Source of the DNA: Apodemus sylvaticus
Lineage: Eukaryota > Chordata > Mammalia > Rodentia > Muridae
DNA: 64,000 bases
NCBI RefSeq assembly: GCF_947179515.1
Contig: NC_067492.1
Span: forward strand, 12,449,847-12,513,846
Reading direction: 5' to 3'
Shown here: positions 42,160 through 52,700 of the stretch, in pieces
Layout of the letters: every line of letters begins with the position of its first letter
Position numbering within the stretch: position 1 is the first letter of the stretch
Notes under the pieces: model-generated
The model's input: only the letters and a program-made list of their open reading frames with translations
Database searches by the model: none
Told to the model about the DNA's origin: nothing
Program-made: the position numbers and the translations under genes

Positions 42160-43735
42160 AGTCATGGGTGGTTGTGAGTTTCTAGGTGGGTGCTGAGAAC
42201 TGAACCCAGGACCTCTGCAAGGGCAGCCAGAGCTCTAAAAGAGTGAGCCATCTGCCCAGCTCCATTGAGGAGAATTTGAATGGTTACATATCTGGCCATG
42301 ACAAGTCCATTTGGATGCACCAACTTCTGGCAAGGTTGTTTTTTGTTTGTTTGTTTGATTTTGCATGGCCTCTACATTTTCCCAAGTTGCTTAGCACAGG
42401 AAAAAAAAAAAAGGCAAAGCAAGAGAGAGAACTGTTTCAAATTGTGTCCTAACCAGCCTATTTGAGAGGCAGTCATGTATCTGCATCTTGCCTGGGGCCC
42501 AGGACAGCAGCCGGATACCTCAAATAACTGCAAGGAGCAGCAGTGGCAGCAAGATGATGCCACTCTGAGAACAAGGTTTCATTTGTGCACGCCGGGCTTT
42601 AAGGCGAGCCATTCTAGAGCCAACAGGCCTTCGCCCATGTTGAGCAAAGAATTTTGAGGGAGATAACTAGTCACCATAGATCTGTTTTCAATCTTGCTTT
42701 CATTTTAGACATACTCTCTGGGCTAGGACTAACATTTTCTCAGAATTGTTTCTAGTTGCTGTTGTCCTTTTGGTAGCCTTCTTTCTTGTGATATCAACTT
42801 GCTTCAAAGAACTGAAGGTTAATAGAGACCTATGAGAGTCAATATGCTTATTGTAGGCTAGCCTCTGAAATCTGTAGAGTGAGAACAGTCACAAATGGTT
42901 TTATTTTGTTACTTAGTAAGATAATATAAAATGTAGTCTTTGAAAAGAACAAGGAGCCTTGTTGATGCGGTCCAAGCAGGCAGTGTCCTTTGTCCATTTG
43001 CCCAGTTTGGCCCTTGTTCCTTCCAAAAGCTCCCCTTTCAGTGTTGCCCATGTTATTAACTGCTTGAGAACCCAGAGTCCAGGACCCCTCTCCATTTGTC
43101 CCAGAGCCTGTATGTCCTGATGTGTGAACTAAGGCACCAGTGTGTCTGCTGATAGAGATAGCCCTGGCAACAGAAAGGGCCCTTTGAGCACCATGCAGAC
43201 AACTAAGGCTCTCTTTGGTCCTAAGAATATCGTACTAGGCAGCGTTTGGCTGAAGAAACTAGATGAAAATTCATGTCACTTAACAATGAGAGTCACATCT
43301 GGATATGTGGATCTGGAGTATGGAGGGGTCTATGACACTTGAACACTCTTCAGGTGACAGCACAGATGCACTGTGATGTAAGAGAACATAATTTCATAGC
43401 ACTTGGTCCCAAAGCTGCATGCCCTGTCCTCATGATCTCTTTAAAAGCCTTAGAAAGCATTCCATGCATTGATTTCAATGTATAAGTTGAAGCCTCAGGA
43501 GCCAGAAGCAGGATTACCGACATTGTGTCAGGCCAGGGCTACATGGCAAGGCCCCCTTCTTAAAAGACAAGAAACAAAAGCGCCTGAAGCAAGTATTTTT
43601 GGAGTTTTTGCTTTTTGTTTTTTGTTTTTTTTTGCATTTTTCATGATTCTGTGTGTGGTCTTCATGTATGTATATGTTCATATGTATGTACACGTGTTTG
43701 TGAACATAGTCATGTAGAGGTTGATACTGGGAGTC
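42160..43735. other. Intergenic stretch, no recognised features beyond a B3 remnant
   Basis: The first 90 bases (gtgctgagaactgaacccag, aaaagagtgagccatctgcc) are the head of an antisense B3 that the L1 interrupted. The rest shows no gene or named repeat. Confidence 0.45.
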
Positions 43736-44327
43736 TTTAATTTCTTTCCACCTTACTCACGGAGGCATGGTCTCTCAACTGAACTCAGAGCTTGCTGCCA
43801 AGACTGGTCTAGCTAGCCAGCTTGCTCCGGGATCCCATCTTTATCTCTCTGGGATGGCATACTGGCGGGCTGCCATGCCCACTCTGGCCCACTTCACTGC
43901 TCAAGTAAGTGTGCCAGGTCGTTTATTCACTACGCCATCTTCCCAGCTACGGGACTGCTAGTTGGGATGAGCAGGCTCAGGTGAAATGAACATTCTAATC
44001 AAGTCCACACAAGGTGACAACATGCAGCCCCATCAGCTCCTAGAGGGACCTCAGCCAGACCACTGCTGGCCATTTTCTCCGAGTGAAAAAGCAGTATTGA
44101 ATTTGACTCAGTATCTTTCATATAAGGCTACAAAACCACACATTTTCTTTTTATCAAAGGGAGCAGAGACATAAGTTTGTCTTTCCTGTAGATGACAGCA
44201 AAAAGCCATTGACTTGCGGTTTCTCTTGTTTTAGTCTGAAGCTGTTCAGGGAGGGATGGTAGCCCATTACACCAGGATCACATGTTCTGAGTGTATGAAC
44301 GAGCCAATTATCATAGTTTTTTTTCCC

Positions 44328-44446
44328 CCCATACTGGTTTCTCTGTATTATAGCCTTGGCTGTTCTAGAAATCACTCTGCAGACTAAACTGACCTTGAAC
44401 TTGGGAGTTCTGCCTGCTGGTTCTGCTGGATAAAAGGCACGCAGAA
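44328..44446 (-). mobile_element. B1 SINE, diverged
   Basis: Antisense B1: ggtttctctgtattatagcc with actctgcagactaaactgac. Confidence 0.75.
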
Positions 44447-44551
44447 TTATTAACAATAATAAACTTTCCTAAAAAACTCCCGTTATGTCATTGTCTATCT
44501 CAAAATGCAAACTAGTAATTGTGTACCTTAAAAAAAAGAGATGTGTTTTTT

Positions 44552-44738
44552 TTTAAAGATTTTTTTTTTTATTATCTATCTAAGGCAACTACACTGTAGC
44601 TGTCTTCAGACACAGCAGAAGAGGGCATTGGATCCCATACAGTTGGTTGTGAGCCACCATGAGGTTGCTGGGAATTGAACTCAGGACCTCTGGAAGAGCA
44701 GTCAGTGCTCTTAACCACTAAGCCATTTCTCCAGCCCT
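44552..44738 (-). mobile_element. B2 SINE
   Basis: Antisense near-consensus B2. Confidence 0.92.
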
Positions 44739-44741
44739 GTT

Positions 44742-44885
44742 TTTGAGAAAAGGTCTCACTATTCAGCCCTGGTTGATCCTGGGAACTTGCTAAGTGGACT
44801 AGGCTGGTCTTGAACTCACAGAAACTAGCCTGCTTCTGCCTCCAAGTGCTGGGATTAAAGGCAGGTACCATTATATTATGCTGGG
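44742..44885 (-). mobile_element. B1 SINE
   Basis: Antisense B1 ending gtgctgggattaaaggcagg, directly abutting the B2. Confidence 0.83.
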
Positions 44886-44889
44886 CTTA

Positions 44890-45066
44890 TGGTTTTAAAG
44901 ATTTATTTATGTAGGTACACTGTAGCTGTCTTCAGACATACCAGAAGAGGGCGTCAGATCTTGTTATGGATTGTTGTGAGCCACCATGTGGTTGCTGCGA
45001 TTTGAACTCAAAGACCTTTGGAAGAGCAGTCAGTGCTCTTAACTGCTGAGCCATCTCTCCAGCCCC
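44890..45066 (-). mobile_element. B2 SINE
   Basis: Antisense B2 ending ctgagccatctctccagccc. Confidence 0.92.
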
Positions 45067-45069
45067 ATA

Positions 45070-45290
45070 CTTTTAACTTACGAATGTTGTGTATGCACAT
45101 GTGTTAGAGTGGCCTCTCAAGTCCAGAAGGCATCAAAGGCCTCTCTAACACATGCCCAAGAAGGCATCAAAGGCCTTGAAGCTAGACCCACATCTGGTTG
45201 TGATATGGGTGCTGGCAATCAAAGTTGGGTCTTTTGGAAGGGCAGCAAGCTGTCTGAACCACCAAGTGCCCTCTTCATCCCTTGAGGAAA
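45070..45290 (-). mobile_element. B3 SINE, diverged
   Basis: Antisense B3 traces (gtgtatgcacatgtgttaga, gtgctggcaatcaaagttgg) with a small internal duplication of the agaaggcatcaaaggcct segment. Confidence 0.65.
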
Positions 45291-45438
45291 AGTGTCATTG
45301 TCTTTCGGTGCAGGTAGCTGGGCACAGCCATGTCATCACCATCGTCTGAAATATACGAGTTCATTCAAAGTTAGGGCAACAAACTCGCATCCTAAGTATG
45401 GACAAAATTCACACAGAAAGGTAGAATTCTAGCTTCTC

Positions 45439-45444
45439 TTTAAT
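45439..45444 (-). terminator. Atmin: Candidate distal poly(A) signal of Atmin
   Basis: ATTAAA on the - strand at the edge of the SINE-free block. A canonical AATAAA at 45903-45908 is an alternative proximal site. Confidence 0.35.
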
Positions 45445-47224
45445 CACCAAATTTATGTTTACAAACAACCTTAGGGGAGTTCAGGTGACTTAAGATTTTT
45501 GTGGGGACAGTTCTTGCACATAAAGGACAATTACATGCTCCATTCTTTTTCCTGTAACTATTAAGACACATTGCCACAGACACAAAAACTTAAAGCCATA
45601 GATCGTTGCACTTATATTTACAAAGAGCCACGGGCAGACATGCATTTCTCCTTCAGCTGGAGGGCTTAAATAGATAGCTTAAGGCAGTGACGATCCAAAA
45701 CAACAGAAAATCTAAGTTAAGGCTTTATGTCTGTTCGGAAACTCACATTCACAGACATGACCACAACCACTGTTTAGCTCCTGGGTTGCATTCATCTGCC
45801 GGGCTGTTCTGAGCCCATTACCGAGTCCCTTGCATTGGGTGAATGGGCCACAACAGCAGCAGTACCAACACATTGAATGAGTCATCACCAGTCCTCTTAC
45901 GTTTTATTTTGAAGGTCAGCTTTCAGCAGCACAAACACATGCCCCAGAAAGAACAGGGCTTTCCAGGCTAGAGTGGAAGCGTCCCCAGGCTGTGCTCATT
46001 CTGACTTTGCCTCAGAGCTGGGTAGCAGCTATGAATCCATGATCTACTTTGCCCAGGGAGCCTCCCCTCAGAATGAGAAAGTGTTCTTAACCATTGAAGC
46101 AATTGGTCTTTAGATTTTTCCTCTTTAAAGCATGTATCACAGCAGAATCTAGATTAGCACACACTTTGATGGGTCTGTTCTACAATTGCTAGTCTCAAGG
46201 TACACATGCTATGCTTGCCAGATTAAAGAGCTTCCTTCAAGGAAAAGATGGGGGTGCCTGGAAGGAAAGACGTTGTGGGCCCTGCTTCTCCCATCAACAT
46301 TACAAGTGCAGCATACTGATGGGGCTGGGCAGGAAGGCCTTTCCCTCATCCCATGTCTACTTTTGAATTCTTTGAGGGTCTCTGAGTCCATTATGGGAAG
46401 CAGTCGGGTAGGCCCCATGGTCTATCGTGGAGCTAGAAGGATATTTGTAGGGGTGGTGATGTATGTATTTGCACACAACTTCCCCTAAACACAACCTGTT
46501 CAGAAAAAATGTTTTGCTATGAGGTCACTGGTAGCTGGTAGCCGCCAGACAGTAGTAAGACGGGGACAAGTCACAGGAGTGACCAAGGAATAATTAATGA
46601 TCGAAAGGTTGGGCTATTTTTAGCTTCATCCTTACCTCCCAAGCCACTGGGAAGGGTGACACTCAAGCTTAAATTGATCACTAATGGTTTAAGCGACTCT
46701 CTACCCACACAACAAAGCAGCCATTAACCCTGCAAGACTGGGTTTGGAGGTTTCCGCAAGGCTAACACGCAGATTCTTGGTAGGTGGTGTGCCTAGGAGG
46801 CAGGAAGTCCTCTGCCCCTTTCTACTCAGCCTACCCTTCACAGAAACAGTATCCCTGAGTTCTAGTAAATTAACAGAGCACAGAGAGTGGGGAGTCACCG
46901 GAACCCCAATTTATAGAAAGCTAGAAGCTCTGGGGCCGACCAGGAACTACCCTGTAGCCACTGTTTGCTCACAGCTGGCTGCCGTCTGGGGTGTGGCCAT
47001 CCCACAGATTTGGTCACAGAGATCTTTTTGATCAACACTGTCGAGGGAGCAGAGGAAAGCCTGTCTATGAAGCAGGAGGAGCCCAAGATGACCAAAAGGG
47101 CGGGTGTCCACGTCCACAGGGCACGTCTCCACAGGCTAATGCACTGAATGAGTCATCACCAGCCAGGCATCACCAGACTGCCTTCCTCTCACCAAAACTG
47201 CCATTTACACTAAGTGCTTGCTGG

Positions 47225-47330
47225 CCTCACACTGGGTGCTTGCTGTCCTGTCCTCACACTAGGGGCCTGCTGGCCTCACACTAGGGGCCTGCTGGCCTCA
47301 CACTAGGGGCCTGCTGTCCTCACACTGGCC
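47225..47330. repeat. 22-bp minisatellite in the Atmin 3' UTR
   Basis: Three near-identical units of cctcacactaggggcctgct plus gg or gt (47252, 47274, 47296), a diverged unit at 47225 and a partial one at 47318. Confidence 0.9.
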
Positions 47331-47890
47331 AGTAACCTCACGGTGGGAGAAGGATGGCACAAAGCTGGCAGAGGTCACAGCTCAGGAGGGAAAGGACAGC
47401 AAAGACTGAAAACTGTCATAAAAGCTAAAGACAGCTGTGGCTTCCCTTGGTGCTTCCAAGTCAGAGGGACACGACAAGGCAGGGTAGTGGCACCTCGGGC
47501 GTCAGCGCCACGCAAGCATTGTCTATGTATCTGGCGCCCTTTATGCGGAGGGGCACCTGCTGTGCGCTACTCAGTTAAGCAGATGCAAGGCTCGCACCCT
47601 ATTATCTGGTAGGCTCGGCGATAGCTAAACAGTTCTAAGTTTTACAGTGTAAAATGCTTTTTTTTAAAAAAGATAGAATAGCTACACAGGAGCAAACATA
47701 GGCGACATTTTAGATCAACACTTTACACTTTATAATACACTCACATTTGCACACCAATCTTGTGTTCACAAGTACAAAACACCAAGAACTGCAGAGAATC
47801 TAAACAGCTGCCCCACCACATCCCCAGGCGGTGCCACTGTCCTTGGCCCCGTGTTCTAAACGCATAAGGAGGGGATGCCTGGCTGTGACT

Positions 47891-49700
47891 TCAAAAGCTG
47901 GAGACAGCATGCAGCTCCGCACACGTCTGCGTTTCCACAGAGCTGAACTGGGACTCCATCGTATTCCAGGCCAGATCGGCTAGAAGGAAGTCATCCATTG
48001 CTGTCTGAGTTTCGTTGCTGGTGAGGAACAGGTTCCCCAGGGGCTCGAGGCCAGAGCTCATGGTCTGTGTCTCCGTGCTGCTCAACTGGACCTTGCTCTC
48101 CAGAGCAGGGGCATGCCTAGTTGGGGAGGCTCCTTCGGTTTGGGTCTCTGTGTCAGAAGAGTCAGTGCTCACGGAGAAGCTGGAGTGTTTCAGAATGCTG
48201 CCCAGGGGCAGGTGAGGACTACTGTCTAAGAAGAAATTGAAGTCTGTTTGTGTCTGTGTGTCAAACATCTCAAGGCCCAAGAAGCCGGAACCTGCCCTGA
48301 ACCCATAGGGCTGTGCGGAGGGATCGGAGAGGAAGATGTCAGTCTGTGTCTCGATGTCCAGGGACTCCAAGACCGGCTCAGTGCTCACGGAGCTGAGCTC
48401 ACTCTCCTCAGTCTGAGTCTGGATATTTGAGGCTGAGAGGAACTCTTCAATATCAAAATCAATCCCAGAATTCTGGGCCGAGCCTGACGGCAGCTGGGCA
48501 TCAGCCCCAGGGTTTGTGTCTGACAAGAGGCTCCGGTTATCCAGTGTCTGACCTGGAAGATTACTTGACAAGATGTTTTCTAAGTCAGTCAGTAGATCTA
48601 TGGTTTGGGTCTGATTATCTGTCATATTTTGTGAAGGAAGCATGCTGTTCTGGGCACTGAAGTTTAACACGGGTGCAGACTTTTCGATGACCTGGCTTAA
48701 GATCTTAGGGTCACTCTGAGGTAATAGACCATGAGTTACTGTCTCTGCAACTAAACTGCTACTCATGATGGTGTCAGTGGGAACACTGTATGACGAATGG
48801 ACACTTTCAAAAATGTCCCCACATAGGCTAGTGTGGCCCATCGGCACTGGGTCATCTGTGCGGTTCTGCATCCTGCTGGTCTGGGTTTCTCTGGAGACCC
48901 CACCAGGCTGGAAACAGGCATCTATAAATGCATCTGTCTGAGCAGCTATGGATGACGTGACCTTAGAGCCGGGCACCAAAGTCTGGGTGTGCACACTAAC
49001 AGGAAGGGACACTTGAGAATCAAACGACAGGTCAGTCTGAGAACACGATGACACAGAGGAATCAGTGCCAAGCCACTGAGCAGAGGGTATCAAGTTGGCT
49101 GAGGCATACGACAGATCCGTCTGCACATTGGTTGAGGAAATGCTGTTTTTCTGACACACACTCCCTACCTCTTGTAAAGGACTACACAGACTTTTGCCCA
49201 AGTTCACTTGAACACCTGTATTCATTGGCTCAACAACAGGACTGATAATTTTTGAGAGAGGTAGGCTCTCCTTCAGAGAGCAGGCCTCTGAATCCAGGCT
49301 GAGGATCAAGGTTCCTACTGACAAGGGTACCAAGTGCACAGCACCCACTGCGGAACTGTGATCCACGCCTAACACCACAGGCTGGGCTGAGGAGTCGGCG
49401 GTAGGCACGAAGACAGGCACGGGGGAAAACTGCATGACTGGGAGTTTAACCAGAGCCACCTTGGGCTTTGGTAGAAGCAGCTTCTGGGGGCACCTGGGAG
49501 GCGTCGAGATGCTCTGCTTTTTGGTGTGGGGGCTACAAGAGTCTTCGAGGGATGCTGCTAGCTTTACTTCCTGGTTAGCATGTGGTTCATGCGTGACTTG
49601 TTGAGGGGCTGGTTGGTCACTCAGTGGTTCAGTGGTTTTATTGGACAACTTCTGGCTTTGCAGGTAGCTTTCCATTTTCCTTTTTTTACTAGGTGGGTCT
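47891..49700 (-). CDS. Atmin: Atmin exon 4: TQT-rich activation and dynein-light-chain-binding region
   Basis: The acceptor on the - strand is ctgttccag and the first base completes an Arg codon. The exon encodes 603 residues. TQT motifs occur in HTQTL, ETQTS, NQTQTID, IQTQTEE, IETQTD, DTQTQTD, TETQTEG, TETQTMS, NETQTAM and VETQTCA, with extra xQTD motifs (VQTDLS, SQTDLS, AQTDAF). The density of S/TQ sites is what names this an ATM-interacting SQ/TQ cluster protein. Confidence 0.96.
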
Positions 49701-52700
49701 CTGGAACAGTAACAAAGCAAAAATAAATATAATTGAAGATGAAACTTACATTTATTTATGTGCATGCGTGTGTCTCTGCGTTAGTTATGTGCACTTGGTG
49801 ACAGAGGCTGAAGTGGGTACTGGATTCCTCGGAGGCAGAGTTCTGGGTGGTTTTGAGCTACTTGAGATCTGTCCTGGGAACCAGACTCAGGTATTCTGCA
49901 AGAGCAGAAAGCGCTCCTAGGCGCCGAGTCATCTCTCCAGCCCATATAGCGTCATCATCACTCAATGCCATTTCCCACAGGACAGTGGCGAGGATGCTTC
50001 CCTTCTGGCATCGCTAAGAGTTAGGCTTGCACGCGGGAGGCAGAGGCAGGTGGATTTCTGAGTTCGAGGCCAGCCTGGTCTACAGAGTGAGTTCCAGGAC
50101 AGCCAGGGTTATACAGAGAAACCCTGTCTCAAAAAAAAAAAAAAAAAAAAGTTAGGCTTGCATTCAGAAACAGACCTCTCGCCAGGGACTTCCTCTAGCT
50201 CTGGCCTTAACTTTTGGGACCTTTCATGCTTCTGTCTCCTAAGGGATTTCATGCATATGTTTAGTACACTCCATTCTCAACTTGAGGTTTTTTGTTGTTG
50301 TTGTTTTCGAGACAGGGTTTCTCTGTGTAGCCCTGGCTCTCCTGGAGCTCACTCTTTAGACCAGGCTGGCCTCAAACTCAGAAATCTGCCTGCCTCTGCC
50401 TCCCAGAGTGCTGGGATTACAGACGTGTGCCACCACCACCCAGCTTTGAGGAATTTTTTAAAAAATTACATTTACTTCTTATGTGTGTGCATGTGTGTCA
50501 CTCACATCTGTTGTGTGACGGTCAGAACAACTTGCAGGACTCGGTTCTCTCCTACCGCGTGGATTCTGAGGCTCAGACTCAGGTCGTCTGCCTTGAAGGC
50601 CTTGACTCACTGAGCCGTCTCTCTGGACCCTTAGCTTAGATCTTTAAAATCAGAACTTTAAAATCAAGAAGCTTATAAGTATCATACCTACAGCAGAAAG
50701 CCACTACACCAAATATAAATTTGCTGTTTTAAAATGCAATTTAAAGCTGAGCCTGTAATTATCCTAGCTACACAGGAGGCTGAGGCAGGGTGTTTAAGAG
50801 CGGCCTAAGGCACAGAGTGAGTCCAGGGCTGGTGTCAAGGAAGAAGTTCGAGGACTGGATGTGACTCAGGACTGAGCCCTTACCCAGCATTCACGAGGCC
50901 CCGAGTCGATCTAAAGCTCCACAGAATGTAGAGAAACAGACAAATGAAACACGGAGTCACACTCTAACTTTGAGCTCTCAGCAAGCTGTTTCCCTAGAGA
51001 AGATGCTGGAAGCTGAGCTGTTCAGATGGGAACAGGAAGGGAGCATCGGGAACTGTGTGCTGGGGAGGTGGCTCAGCGGTTAAGGGCACTTGCTACTTCC
51101 CAGAGGACCTGATTTGGTTTCCAGCGCCCACATCAGACAGGTCACACCACGGTGACGCCAGCTCCGGGCACTTCAATGCCCTCTTCTAGCCTCTGCAGGA
51201 ACCTGTGTATACATGCCATTTGCATACACATACTGATACACACACATACATATAAATAAAAATGAAAATCTTTAAAAACACACAGCACCTGGATCAGTAG
51301 TACACACATACCTATAACCCCGGCACACAGTGGTGGGGGAAGGGGGCGCACACTTGTTATCATTAGGTCCAGAATCAAATAAAAAAATAAAGAGGATCCT
51401 GGCCCGGGGGCCCTTCCGTTATTACTGCTGCTATTCCAGAAGCACGCTTTTGAAAGCCACAGGTTCTTCCCTGGTCCTGTTCCCCATGTGGCTGGCTCCA
51501 CAACTCCTCATAGCCACCCAACATAGCATCTCTGTTTTACCTGTGTTCTGCAGGGATCTCGTGGCCAGTTCTGTAGATGTGAGACTGCAGTGCGGTTCTG
51601 CTGGCGTAGGGACAGCCGCACGTGCACTGGAAGGTCTTGCCGCAATCCTCCTCGTGTCTTTTCAGGTCCCACTCGGTGCCGTAGGAATTACTGCACTTAC
51701 TGCATTTGTGCTTCTTCTCTGCATGCATTTTCATAAAGTGCTGCAGAGAACACGGTGGGGATGAAGACAAGAGACAGCATCACATTAGGATCCACCCACA
51801 CACCCAACTTCCCCATGATCACCAGGTACTGCTGCATTTGCCAGTGACAAACCTCAGTCTAACATATGCCTCTCCTTATGCACAGTGGGCAGGCTGCCTT
51901 GGAACCAACTGTGTATTCAGATTCTCAACTACACTTAAGTGCTGTGGGCAAGAATATACAGTGTGCTGGCTAGGTTTATGTCAACTTGACATAAACTAGA
52001 GTTATCTGAAAGGAGGGAGCCTCCATTGAGAAAATGCCTCAAAAAGATTGGGCTGTAGGACATTTTCTCATTAGTAATTAATGGGGGGAGGCAGCCCATT
52101 GTGGGTGGGGCCATCCCTGGGCTGGTGGCCCTGGTTCTACTCTCCGTGGCCTCTGCAGCAGCTCCAGGTTCCAGCCTTCCTTGAGTTCTTGTCCTGACTT
52201 CCTCTTTTTTCTTTTCTTTTCTTTCTTTCTTTTTTTTTTGGTTTTTGTTTTTTTCAAAACAGGGTCTCAGCTGGGCGGTGGTGGCGGCGCATGCCTGTAA
52301 TCCCAGCACTCTGGGAGGCAGAGGCAGGCGGATTTCTGAGTTCCAGGCCAGTCTGGTCTACAGAGTGAGTTCCAGGACAACAAGGGCTATATACAGAAAC
52401 CCTGCCTTGAAAAAACCAAATCCAAAAATCCAAAAAAAACCAAAAAACAAAAACTAAAAAAACAAAACAAAACAAAAAAGACAGGGTCTGTGTAGCCCTG
52501 GCTGTCCTGGAACTCACCAGGCTGTTGGTGGGCCAGAAGACAGATAAGATTTCTGTGGAGTTCCATGCACCCACACTGACTGAGGAATCACCGTGTGATC
52601 TGGCCAGCAGCTCCCTCAGAACTCACACTTGGATCTCTGGTTCTGCCTGCTCCGCAGGTGTGGCACAACTGAGTTTATGCCATCTGTATGCCACTGTGCT

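Larger units (their letters stand above)
45420..47890 (-). other. Atmin: Atmin 3' UTR (inferred extent)
   Basis: About 2.4 kb with no SINEs follows the Atmin stop codon, in sharp contrast to the SINE cluster that begins just past it. That fits exonic sequence. Candidate signals on the - strand are AATAAA (45903-45908) and ATTAAA (45439-45444). The distal one would give the extent stated here. Confidence 0.55.
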
